Assembly (NCBI RefSeq): GCF_024713945.1
Contig: NC_134678.1
Location: 3,534,001-3,598,000 of the forward strand
Reading direction: 5' to 3'
DNA from: Dermatophagoides farinae
Taxonomy: Eukaryota > Arthropoda > Arachnida > Sarcoptiformes > Pyroglyphidae
Length of the DNA stretch: 64,000 nt
This document shows positions 49,001 to 58,735 of this stretch, in pieces (the stretch's first letter is position 1; each line of letters opens with the position of its first letter). Made by a program: the position numbers and the translations under genes. The notes beneath the pieces are model-generated. The model did no database searches. It was not told the origin of the DNA and saw only the letters and a program-made list of their open reading frames with translations.

Positions 49001-49015
49001 TCAATTATTACCTGA
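43003..49015 (+). CDS. NUP210: Nuclear pore membrane glycoprotein gp210
   Basis: Exons 43003-45076, 45137-48763 and 48819-49015 give 1965 residues (vertebrate about 1890). Signal peptide at about 9-25 (IRFAVIFYLIIQIFC). A very large perinuclear-space region is made of repeated Ig/BIG2-like beta-sandwiches (for example YKWSSSRPDIASV, ALNEGHTTLVLKDRN, NYNWQSSNETLAIL-type motifs). A single transmembrane helix lies at about 1853-1877 (FYTISLLIITIILAFSIYVI). The short nucleo-cytoplasmic tail of about 85 residues is Ser/Pro-rich and ends YSTRSII. Gp210 is one of the membrane anchors of the pore. The start at 43003 has a second Met eight codons later, either possible. Large exons and only two introns. 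Confidence 0.95.
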
Positions 49016-49306
49016 CCTCTTTGTTCACATAATTTAATGTGATTTTTGCTTATTTTTTTCTATTCTGTGTTATATGCATTTAAAGAATCACTCATCATCA
49101 TCACAAAAACAAATAAAAGCCATATTCTCACAATTTTTCGATTTGAATTAGCTACTATTTTAACCACAGTAAACCAAGTAGGTTTAAATGATTTTCAAGG
49201 CATCCAAACATCAACATTTGATTCTAAATATTTCCAAAATTGAGTAATAATCGTGATTCTTATTGATAATACTTTCGAATACTTGTCAATTTTATTTCAC
49301 CTCAAA

Positions 49307-49768
49307 ATGACCGATAATCACAAATACAAATTGAAAGATATTATTATGATTTGCGGTGAACGAATGCATGGAATGTCCATTCAATATGTCGCTCTTATGG
49401 ATGATGGATCACGAATATATATTAACGGAACAGACTTGGGAAGAAATAATACTCTAATAAAAAATTATATCGAGAACAAGAAAAAGTTTTCTAAAATTTT
49501 GGATTCATATTCTAATATTGATGAATGTCTTCAAGACTGTCAACTATTGCCATCTACATCTGAATATAATTGTAAAATTTCTGAATCTGATTACAATTCC
49601 GAATTTATTGATACAATTCGTATTGAAAAAGAAGATTCGCAAGACATTCGTTATCTGTTTCGTAAAAAAGTTGAAGGTGGATGCGCTATTTATGGTTTAC
49701 GCGATGAAAAAGATTGTGATATGCCCGAAATCGCTAAAAAGTATTTTTCGCGATACTATAAATCATGA
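49307..49768 (+). CDS. Small orphan protein, six cysteines
   Basis: First ATG of the frame at 49307 gives 153 residues. Six Cys are arranged singly, as DECLQDC, NCK, and GGCAIYGLRDEKDCDMPE. The composition is acidic/Lys-rich with no signal peptide from this start and no membrane helix. The frame stays open about 54 bases upstream, so an upstream exon carrying a secretion signal is conceivable; I found no matching donor. It sits 290 bases after the Nup210 stop on the same strand. Family not recognised. Confidence 0.5.
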   Translation: MTDNHKYKLKDIIMICGERMHGMSIQYVALMDDGSRIYINGTDLGRNNTLIKNYIENKKKFSKILDSYSNIDECLQDCQLLPSTSEYNCKISESDYNSEFIDTIRIEKEDSQDIRYLFRKKVEGGCAIYGLRDEKDCDMPEIAKKYFSRYYKS

Positions 49769-50043
49769 TTTTTTCTCACCTTTGTAAATTCTATTTTGTA
49801 TTTAAAGCTAAAATTATATTCTTTTAAAAATAAAATCATTTTACGAACACATAATGATGATAATATTCTTTAAAAATTATGATTAAGATTTATTATGATT
49901 ATGTTAAATGATTTATGATTAAGAATTAATGAAAAAAAAGAATACGATACAATCGATATATTGAGATGTGAAAGTTTTTGGATTTGATTCTGTTTTTGGT
50001 GTTAAAATCATCATAAATAACAAAATTACCTAATACCTCGATT

Positions 50044-51243
50044 ATGTGGAAACATTTTTGTTCATCAATAAAAGTTCGTGATAAACGATTTTTTTCCACA
50101 AATGTTAATATATTTAGTGAAAAAATTAAACGATTACAACGTGATCGATCATTTTCCAGTCCAGATTTTGAACTTTATAATTATTTGAAAGATGAGATAG
50201 CTTTTCGAGTTGCCGACAGGATATTTGATATCAAAAGGTAAATATTATTTTTAAGCGAAAATATTTTCATCTCATAGCATGATTTTAGGCGATTCTCATT
50301 CATTGTCGATCTTGGCACTTACAAAGGTCTTCTTGGTTCACATCTGACCAGGGTGAGAAGAAAATTCCGTTTTTATTAAAACCAATTCTTAATTTATCTT
50401 TGTTTTTTAAATAGGAAACTGTTGATTGTATTTTACATTGCTCTTCGTCTTACAAATCATTGGTAATTTAAATTAATGTGTTTGAAACTTGTATTTTACT
50501 TAATTGTAATTTTCATTTTTTCATTTTACAAGGAATTAATCAAAAATCGAAATGATATTGAGATACAAAAATTATTCATCAACGAAGAAGATTTTATACT
50601 ACAGGAAAACAGTGTGGATATGATCATCTCTAGTCTAGATCTTCATTGGATAAATGATTTGCCAAGACTTTTTTCAAACGTCTTTCATTCGCTTAAACAA
50701 GATGGTATATTCATAGGATCAATGTTTGGTGGACAAACATTATTTGAACTTAGATGTTCATTGCAAATGGCTGAAATCGAACGAGAAGGTGGTTTCGGAT
50801 TGCACATATCACCGCTAATCACCGCACAAGATATCGGCTCGTTATTGAATAGATCGGGATATACGATGTTAACAATTGATACTGATGAGATAGTTGTACA
50901 TTACCCAACCATGTTCGAATTAATGTACGATTTGAAAGGAATGGCAGAAAATAATGCTGCCATTCTAGCAAAGACACATTTGAATAGAGATTCGTTGTTG
51001 GCCGCAGCTTCCATATATCAACATCTTTATGGAATATCAAGTGAAAAACATAAAACATTCAAACCAGATGATGATATAAATTCATGTATACCAGCCACTT
51101 TTCAAATATTCTATTTCATCGGATGGAAGCCACATCCTTCACAGCCAAAACCGGCCAAACGTGGCAGTGCAACAGTTTCAATTAAAGATATACCTAATTT
51201 AGATAAATTGTTCAAAAACAAAGAAATTTTTGATAAAAATTAA
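50044..51243 (+). CDS. NDUFAF5: Complex I assembly factor NDUFAF5 (arginine hydroxylase)
   Basis: Exons 50044-50237, 50289-50352, 50415-50462 and 50533-51243 give 338 residues (human 345). The N-terminus is basic and hydroxylated (RDKRFFSTNVNIF), a mitochondrial presequence. It is followed by the family signature LQRDRSFSSPDFELYNYLKDEIA, SAM-binding motif I IVDLGTYKGLLG (70-81) and motif DMIISSLDLHWINDLP. Then come GSMFGGQTLFELRCSLQMAE and the GWKPHPSQPKPAKRGSA C-terminus. NDUFAF5 resembles SAM methyltransferases but hydroxylates an Arg of NDUFS7 early in complex I assembly in the matrix. Its TAA stop shares bases with the stop of taspase-1 on the other strand. Confidence 0.95.
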
Positions 51244-52511
51244 TGTTTATTTAGAAATAATTTTGATTGTACAATAATTGAAGAACCTGGCTTAACTGAA
51301 CAATCTAAATCAGATATGAATGATTTTCCAGATGTGAATGTGGAATCCATATAACCTATACACATTGATTTGGTACTATGCCCCCAAAACATTTCAATGT
51401 TATCTGTATCAGTTGATAATCCTAGGATTCCAGCCAAATGATCTTCGCGTGGTACATTTTTCATTAATGGAGATTCTGGTGTGATAAAATATTTCTCATT
51501 GAATAAATGAAAACCCAAAAAATTTAAAAAATATTACCGAAAAAATTATCATTGAAAACTTGAACCAATTTTTCAACTATATTTTGTGTGTCATCATTTT
51601 TTCCATTCAAGTTTTCCACCGTTTTTCGAGCAAATGAAGTTCTAATTAGATATTCACCTATTCCACTAGTAGTCACAGCTACATTGCCTTCTGACCAACA
51701 TCCTGAACCCAGAATTGATGCTTGTCCTATGCGACCTTCTTTTTTAAGAATTAATCCACCACTAGATACGCCACATGCTAGACAACCATTGTCATCGATG
51801 CAAACAGCACCAACTGTATCATATTTTTTATGCTTGTCATCTATCGATGCTGTTTCGCATTCTTCAAGTTGACGTTTATATTTATTAAAAATATTTAGGG
51901 ATTTTCCTTTCATATATTAATAGAATTAGAGGTTGACGTTTCAGTATAATTCAAAAAAATCATACCAGAAATCAGTTCATAATCTTCTAAACCATGAGAA
52001 ACGGCGAATTTTTTTGCTCCTTCCCCAGCAAGAAAATTTGGTGCTATCAAGCCTAAAGGAGGCTTTAATCTTTGATTATCCAGAATTAGACGAGCAACTT
52101 TTATCGGATTTTGTATTGATTGGACTGCGCCAACCGAACCAAATAGAAGATCTCTTCCATCCATCAAAGAAGCATCGCACTCAACATAACCAGCTGAATT
52201 GAGATTAGATCCGAATCCGGCATTTGTTATCATTTGATCTTCAAGATACGCTATCGCTTCAACAACGCCATCAATTGCAGTGGAATTATTTTTCCAACCT
52301 TTGATTGCCTTTGTGAAAGAATAATCATTAGAACAAGTTTAATCTGAATTTTGTCGAAAACTTACAGTTTCGCAAGCTTGTGAACAGACTTCTAGAAATT
52401 TTTTACGTTTCCCCGATTGATAAAATCCGGCACCTGGACAAAAAAAAATGTTTATTAAGAATAAAAAAACGAAATAATAAAAATACCAGTATGAACAGCC
52501 ACAAAAACCAT
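51240..52511 (-). CDS. TASP1: Threonine aspartase (taspase-1)
   Basis: Exons 52511-52487, 52433-52366, 52308-51966, 51906-51538 and 51475-51240 give 346 residues. The start MVFVAVHTGAGFYQ matches the Ntn-hydrolase N-terminus. Motifs are ITNAGFGSNLNSAGYVECDASLMDG, GAVQSIQNPIKVA, and the autocleavage site Asp175-Thr176 in YDTVGAVCIDDNG, followed by SSGGL and GRIGQA. Thr176 becomes the nucleophile after self-processing. Taspase-1 cleaves MLL/trithorax and TFIIA after Asp. The loop before the cleavage site is about 30 residues, much shorter than in vertebrates. The first exon has only 8 codons. It ends 3'-to-3' with NDUFAF5 and is divergent from mL54 with 150 bases between starts. Confidence 0.93.
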
Positions 52512-52661
52512 TTTTCGATATGTAAAAATCAAATATGAATTTTCGATGTATCGATATTTGCCCAAAACATGACAATCGATAGCTGAAGCGTGTTTTATGT
52601 TGTGAAAAATTTTTGATCAAAACAATTATAAAAAGTTTTCGTTGTAATTATTCCATTATCG
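52512..52661. promoter_or_regulatory. Bidirectional promoter, taspase-1 (-) / mL54 (+)
   Basis: 150 bases between two start codons pointing away from each other. It contains short inverted GTATCGATA/TATCGAT-type motifs (52548-52555, and GACAATCGATAGC at 52570). A core promoter of both genes must lie here or in their first exons. Confidence 0.5.
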
Positions 52662-53325
52662 ATGCTTTCGATCAGCATTATCAGAACTTTTTCCACTGTC
52701 CCGAAAATTTCTGGACAAGCTGTGGGCAAAAAACGGTTCCGTTTACCAGTTGAGACCGATCCGAAAAAATTGATGAATTTTTGTTGTGGTGCCAATTATT
52801 ATAAAAATTGTGAAGAAATAAAATTGAAAGATGATGATAATTATCCAGATTGGTTATGGAATTTACCACTTAAGCCCCCCAGACTCCATGAATTGGATCC
52901 AAACACTAAAGAATATTGGGAAAAGGCTGAAATTGTTGGTCAACAACGTGAATGGAAACTTCGAAGTATTACCAATGTAAGTAATTTTTTGAAGATGGTT
53001 TTAATTTGATTTGCTCATCAAAATTGTTTTTTAAATAAAGAAAAGACATATGAATCTGAATCCCATCGATGTAGAGAAAATGGAATTGAAATATCGTCGT
53101 AGATTCCGTGCATTGGCTAAATATCATTTTACTGCAGGTTATGATATGGTCGAACATCATGAGCGAGATGATATCTGGAATATGCATCTAAAAGATCGAT
53201 ATTATATACCAGATGAACCTGAAAAGAAATTCTATCCAGGTATCGATAATATCAATCTGAATAAAGCATCAATTGCTTCAAAATATACGAAGAAAATCAT
53301 AAGAGCCGGTCATTTTGGAAAATAA
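52662..53325 (+). CDS. MRPL54: Mitochondrial large-subunit ribosomal protein mL54
   Basis: Exons 52662-52976 and 53041-53325 give 199 residues. The presequence is Ser/Thr/Arg-rich (MLSISIIRTFSTVPKISGQ). The core is the mL54 pattern: GKKRFRLPVETDPKKLMNFC, then GANYYKNCEEIKLKDDDNYPDWLWNL, then PPRLHELDPNTKEYWEKAE. The usual protein ends soon after the last motif (about 138 residues in man). Here a second exon adds 95 residues rich in Arg/Lys/Tyr. Either the mite protein carries an extension or the second exon is mis-joined; the phase (0/0) and acceptor are good. It is convergent with the transposon-derived gene, with 81 bases between stops and overlapping poly(A) signals likely. Confidence 0.85.
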
Positions 53326-53406
53326 TTTATTTGTCATATCTAAATCAAATAAAAATTAATAAATAGTTTTATTATTTAAAAAAATAATGAACATTTTGAT
53401 TTCAAG

Positions 53407-54597
53407 TTAAACAAAATTTTCAACATATTTCTGAATAGTCCCCGCACGTATTAGATGTGAATTGAGTTCAGATTCATTTCTATTCCTATCATCATCATTG
53501 TGACTGGACAAGATTTTCGATTTGAGTGAATCACAGATTGTACAATAATCATCACTAGGAATCATTTCCTTTTGTTCCATAATAAAATCATTTTTGACTG
53601 TATTTCGATAAACACTTATGCCGACAACTTCAACACTTTCGTCTTCACATTTTCTTGTGTAAAGTTTATACATACGTTGTACATTGATTATGGGACAATT
53701 ATTCTTGCTAACGTGACTATTTTCCCTGACGGTACGTTCATAATGTTTAATATAATCAATATAACAAATTATATGTTCACGTACAGCAGCCAATTTTGTT
53801 TCCGGTGTTTTTCGACTAGAATTAGCTGATCGTCCACGGAAATCGGCACCAGGTATGGATTGTTTGAGTGCACGGGCCAATCTCCCTTCCGATATATTAA
53901 ATGTGTCCAGGAAGAATCGTTTACACACCAAAACACTTTTGTTTAAGTATGTAAGAAAATACTGATAATAAACTTGTCTTTTTTCAGTATTCGAACGTCG
54001 TCGTTTTGGTGTCTTTGATCTAACCACAGCCTTCAAGTAAAAATTTTGTTTACTAAAATTGGCCATTTTCCAAAAATCTTTGAAAATCTGTTCTCGGGTT
54101 TCCAAACTGATTTTATCTTGACAATTTTTTGAGCAACATGGCCTGATTATAATTTCTTTCGATGCAACCACCACAGATTTTCGGGTTACATATTCTTGAC
54201 CACTATTTCGTTTCAATTTGTTGATATTGGCTAAATATTTTTGTTCATTACGAATTCGTTTTTTCTTATCTTTGCTTTCATTCAATTTTTGTCCAATAAA
54301 ATTCAAACATTCATCCAACGCCGAAAGTGGACTACCTTCATAGTTTTGAAATAATTGTTTCAATTGTATCAGATAATTTTTTGCTTCTTCCAATGCAATT
54401 TTTTCTGTTCCATCATTTATCATTGATTGTTCATTCGATTGCAGCTGTACAGGAGTTTGTTGAATATTTACATTTTTATTGTTCGAATAATGATTTCGAT
54501 GGTTCACAGAAGGATATGATGAAATAATCGATGTATAAGTTGGAATGTTTGGTAAATTTTCGAAATAGTTTTGATGTTGAAATGAGTCATTATCCAT
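53407..54597 (-). CDS. Transposon-derived Cys/HTH protein (probably domesticated)
   Basis: Uninterrupted single-exon frame of 396 residues. Residues 154-240 match a domain found in a widespread arthropod/cnidarian transposon-related protein family: CC-x3-C, then R-x2-I-F-x-D-F-W, N-F-Y-L, a basic linker (KTPKRRR), YYQYFL, VCKRFFLDTFNISEGRLARAL (HTH-like), RG, then KT-E-K-x3-HI. This is followed by KMYKLYxxxC-type and D-x-C-x2-C (350-355) motifs. In full-length relatives a further catalytic region of several hundred residues follows; here the protein stops about 40 residues after C355. So the DNA-binding half survives without a nuclease, which suggests domestication or truncation. The N-terminal 130 residues are Asn/Gln-rich. 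The family name is not certain to me. Confidence 0.75.
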   Translation of the reverse strand: MDNDSFQHQNYFENLPNIPTYTSIISSYPSVNHRNHYSNNKNVNIQQTPVQLQSNEQSMINDGTEKIALEEAKNYLIQLKQLFQNYEGSPLSALDECLNFIGQKLNESKDKKKRIRNEQKYLANINKLKRNSGQEYVTRKSVVVASKEIIIRPCCSKNCQDKISLETREQIFKDFWKMANFSKQNFYLKAVVRSKTPKRRRSNTEKRQVYYQYFLTYLNKSVLVCKRFFLDTFNISEGRLARALKQSIPGADFRGRSANSSRKTPETKLAAVREHIICYIDYIKHYERTVRENSHVSKNNCPIINVQRMYKLYTRKCEDESVEVVGISVYRNTVKNDFIMEQKEMIPSDDYCTICDSLKSKILSSHNDDDRNRNESELNSHLIRAGTIQKYVENFV

Positions 54598-54969
54598 AAT
54601 TTTATTGGCTATTATTTAAGAAAAAATTGACCAATGAATAAATTTTTTTTAAACAATGCAATTATAAAATTAAAAAAAAAATAGAATAGAATAGAAACTC
54701 GTGAATCAGAGAGGGCAAGAATTTCGACATTGATGCATGATCAATAATTCATAAATCATGCATATATTTGAATAGCGTATCAAGACTCATCATTTTTATT
54801 GTGATATATAAAATAATAGAGAAAAAAATACATACCTATATAAACATATTGTCACAAATGATGATCTACAAATGATAAAAACAAGAAAAAAATATGAATT
54901 AAAAATAGAATTGAATCTGAATATTAAATATATAAAATTATAAAAAATATTTCAGTGAAAAAATTAGAG

Positions 54970-55273
54970 TTTTATTCCGCACGATTTACTTGGAAGGTGT
55001 CCTAAGTTAGTCATCATTTAGACTCCAAATTTTAGAGTAATATTAATGAATGCTTTTAATAGTATCACTTACTTGGATACTCGAGCCAACAATCGATGTT
55101 GTTCAACGAATGATAATTGGATACCTATGAGTTGAAAAAAAATAGAATCAAATTTACTAAAACAAGTAATATTGTAAATTGTGTGATAATTGATTACTGA
55201 ATCAAATTTCAGTTGAATACAATTATTATTCCGCATAATTTTACTTGGAAGGTGTCCTAAGTTGGTCATCATT
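54970..55273. repeat. ~50-bp direct repeat pair, 254 bp apart
   Basis: Copies at about 54970-55018 and 55224-55273 share TTATTCCGCA, TTTACTTGGAAGGTGTCC and AAGTTRGTCATCATTT with few differences. On - each contains an AG|GACACCTTCCAA|GTAAA block that could be a 12-base exon. Confidence 0.85.
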
Positions 55274-56444
55274 TCAAGTTCTATTTTTTTTTTTTTTTTT
55301 TTTGATTAAAGATAAAATAACTTACCCAATCATAAATGATCATATTTTTTAATAATCATAGACATGGTTGTATATTACTGGAACCGGGCTATTTGACAAA
55401 AAAAAAGAAAACGAAATAAAATCAGTTTGTTTTCCAGAATACTTTTTTTCATAATAGTATATTATTTTTAATCAGTAATAAAAATCTGATATCATGGATA
55501 TAATCTCATAATAGGTGTCAGAAATTTTTTTAAAAATAATGACATCATTATCGATAAAAGAAAAAAATGATTATCTAAAAGATAAAACAAACAAAACTCA
55601 CTTTTATTTGGTTCCTGATGAATACAAGTTACATCTATTTATGCGAGAATAAAATTAAAAAAAAATTATGAAAAAGATTTTCAGAAAACAAACAATAACT
55701 AAAAAAATATTAATAATTTCAGTATAGAATGGGACAATTAATTTTGAAGAATAATCATTTGAAATGATAATCATTACTCTAGCCAAAAAATCATCATCAA
55801 ATACAACAACAAAAAAAATTTTCCACACAACTTACTCTGACAAGTATAGAAAAGGAAATGAAACGATTCATGTTCACGAGCATTTTATGCGAGCAAAATG
55901 ATCAAATGAATCCAGCATGTTTATTTGCGTATGCATAACTATTTTAACATGTATCAACCTGGATTGTGAATCTAGAATTTATAAAACAATCCTTTCACAG
56001 AGCCAAAAGTCTGCGGTGTACCCTGCAAGTGTTAACAAAAATGCAAATTTGCAGTTTACCCTGCAAACTTGCAGCTTATGTAACATTGTATATGAACGCT
56101 TCACCATATATACCCTCCAAATTTGAATTTTTTGAAACCCTGCAGTTTACCCTCCAAATTTAAATTCATTTGCCCCCCATTTACTTCATTAATTTTACCC
56201 CCATATTAGGATTAAAAAATTTTATTCAAAATTAATATTAAATTAATAAAGCAATGACAATAATTAAAAAACCAAATTAAACATGATCCAATTTTTGTCT
56301 TGTCCATAGTGATCCATTTATAAATTAACCAATGACCATGAGCATATGTCCGCCAATCCAATCATTATGATCCAAGACTAGTTGTCGATTTTAAATTAAG
56401 AAATTCGTTAGTTATTTCAATCATTTCCATCAAGAATCACATAC

Positions 56445-56691
56445 CATGTAAATAAAAATCTATCGTAATGGGCATTCAGTTTTCCTTTTCCAAAATGAAT
56501 CTAGAAAACGAGTCAAGAAATTAGTTGTTAGTTTGGGTAATCAATTGAGCAATTTACATACCATGATCAATTCAATTTCCAAAATGTTCGCCGGTGATCC
56601 TAAATAAAAATAAATATTAGTTTTTTCGTTCAATCAATTCATTCATTTGCTTACCATTATCAGTTTCAACTATGTGTTTCATTTCGTGAAT
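56445..56691 (-). CDS. Candidate micro-exon small gene (~49 aa)
   Basis: Three consecutive segments, 56691-56655 (37 nt), 56599-56562 (38 nt) and 56500-56445 (56 nt), are each bounded by AG and GTAAGC/GTATGT sites, with introns of 55 and 61 bases. They read through in one frame (MKHIVETDNGSPANILEIEL and on). Reading on past the last donor reaches a TGA after eight codons, giving about 49 residues. No family recognised; first exon not found. Three phase-compatible joins in a row make chance less likely but do not exclude it. Confidence 0.3.
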
Positions 56692-56710
56692 CTTCGAAAA
56701 TTAATCATGT

Positions 56711-57028
56711 TTGTCAATTGCTTCATTGGTTTCAAAACTTCAACTAGCATCAAATCCAATAGGAAAAAGCTCAGATCATGTTCCTAAACCTAGCCTATCC
56801 TATCCTATTCCTAACTTAAAGTTGAACATTACCGAGCATTTCTTGAATCTGATGCCACTGAAGACAGAAACCGCCAAATCAATAACAAACATGATGAAAA
56901 ATCGAATTTCAGAAATAAATCTGGAAAAAACAAAGCGTTATCAAGTATACAATATCCAAACTTACCAAATAGCTATGGATTTTTCTCATGTCAATGAGAA
57001 ATCAGTAAAACTAGAAATTGAAAGTTAG
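56711..57028 (+). other. Open, coding-like stretch
   Basis: 105 codons without a stop, of normal amino-acid composition (PSLSYPIPNLKLNITEHFL; RISEINLEKTKRYQVYN), unusual in this AT-rich spacer. It starts without an ATG, so it would be an internal or terminal exon or a transposon remnant. No match recognised. It lies opposite the 5' side of the micro-exon candidate. Confidence 0.25.
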
Positions 57029-57320
57029 TGAAATATCATAAAATGAGACAAACCCGAAATATTGGTTAACATTTGTGATGAGTACCAAATAATCATTATA
57101 ACCCGATAAAATTGAGAATTTCATGATCATTTCATCAAAAATGAACAAGACGAGTGACGAAACTTGAGAAAAAACGAGCATTTTTGCACAAAGACAGCGA
57201 GTAGAAAAAGTCAACACATGAAGTGTTGTGTGATTTAAATGATAGTTGTAATTTTAAATTCGTTTTTGTCGTTCGATCAATAAAGTCATATTTTGATACT
57301 CGAGATTAATTTGTTTAATA

Positions 57321-57830
57321 AATAATTGGGGGGCAACTTTATAAGTGATTGGACAATGCGCTCCGAATCACTATCCTCCCCAACAAATAGATTTTATAAG
57401 CAAGGGGGAGGCCAATTTATAAGTGATTGTCCACTATCCACCCCCAACACTGACTATTTTTTAAATTACATTTATGCGCAAGTGTAAATGTGTATATGAA
57501 TAATTGGGGGGCAAATTTATAAGTGATTGGACAATGCGCTCCGAATCACTATCCTCCCCAACAAATAGGTTTTATAAGCGAGGGGGAGGCAAATTTATAA
57601 GTGATTTTGCGCAAACCACTATCCACCCCCAACACTGACTATTTTTTAAATTACATTATGCGCAAGTGTAAATGTGTATATGAATAATTGGGGGGCAAAT
57701 TTATAAGTGATTGGACAATGCGCTCCGAATCACTATCCTCCCCAACAAATAGGTTTTATAAGCGAGGGAGAGGCAAATTTATAAGTGATTATGCGCAAAC
57801 CACTATCCACCCCCAACACTGACTATTTTT
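57321..57830. repeat. ~180-bp tandem repeat, 2.8 copies
   Basis: Units begin AATAATTGGGGGGCAA at about 57321, 57499 and 57683 (lengths 178 and 184; the third is cut at about 57830). Each contains twice the module GGGGGAGGCAAATTTATAAGTGATT / CTATCCTCCCC in near-inverted form. A fourth degenerate module lies at 57912-57980. Confidence 0.9.
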
Positions 57831-57839
57831 TATATTAAC

Positions 57840-57875
57840 CCAGGCGGCCGCGATGGGATTTGAACCGACGTCGAA
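57840..57875 (-). repeat. tRNA B-box-like relic (possible SINE head)
   Basis: On - the sequence GGTTCAAATCCC (57866-57855) is a perfect Pol III B-box, flanked by GC-rich DNA with a GCGGCCGC palindrome. No A-box, cloverleaf or acceptor stem could be completed, so it is not a functional tRNA; a tRNA-derived SINE fragment is the best guess. Confidence 0.35.
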
Positions 57876-58023
57876 TGTGTATATGCGTGTATATGTGTTA
57901 ATGTGTGTAAATGGGGGAGGCAAATTTATAAATGATGGGGTAATTTTCCCCCAGACCATTATCCTCCCCCATAATATAGAACGTAATTATGGTCGTATAT
58001 AACAATCATATTTTACGATATTA

Positions 58024-58233
58024 CAGAAATACTTCGCTTAACGCTGTCCCGATTAGCGCTGTTTCGATATAACGCTGTGCAATTACATTACATTGCAATA
58101 CATTGTTACATTGTATATGAAGAGTAAAAATGCATTATGTAAATTATGCAAAAATAACCCCACTTTGCGCTGTTGTTTCGCTTTACGCTCAATATTTTTG
58201 GAACGTAACCCCGCTTTAAGCGTTGTTTTACTG
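58024..58233. mobile_element. 210-bp MITE, TA target duplication (pogo/Tigger-like)
   Basis: It starts CAGAAATACTTCGCTTAACG and ends with the inverse of CAGTAAAACAACGCTTAAAG (17 of 23 terminal positions match), with TA directly outside both ends. The interior repeats CGCTGT/TTCGCTTTACGCT motifs. The termini and TA duplication fit Tc1/mariner-pogo derived MITEs. Confidence 0.6.
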
Positions 58234-58735
58234 TAAATATTGTAAATACTGTAAACACTCTCAGAAGTGAGGACTGAAGAAGAAGCATAGAAAATAGTTA
58301 CGAAAAAAATGAGAGAAAATTTGTACAGCCAAAGTAACAATGTTGGAAGCATAGAAATGAACAATGTAGCAAAAATCGGGTGGTGAACGATTTATTCGAT
58401 AGTATCCCGATTTTTTTCGATTGTTTTTAGTTTCAACAAATCACGTGACTATCATGACATCGATAGTATCCAGATTTTTTTGTTTTATTGATTTTCTGAA
58501 TAAATCCAGAAATTAAAAAATTATTATAAGATAAAATAAAAAATACAAATTCAAATTCAAATTAAAAGCCACAAATTGATGAAACGGTCGAATTTTTGAG
58601 ATAAATTATAAAATGAAGCCAGAGAATTTGGATAATCCAATGGATGCCTGTGAATGGGAAAGATAATTAGTAAAAATTGATAAATAATTGATAAAAATTG
58701 AATAATTTACATTTATTTCAAGGGTCTTTACTCGG

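Noticed and set aside
57855-57866. Functional tRNA gene
   Set aside because: Only a B-box-like GGTTCAAATCCC is present; no acceptor stem, D-arm or anticodon arm could be folded.
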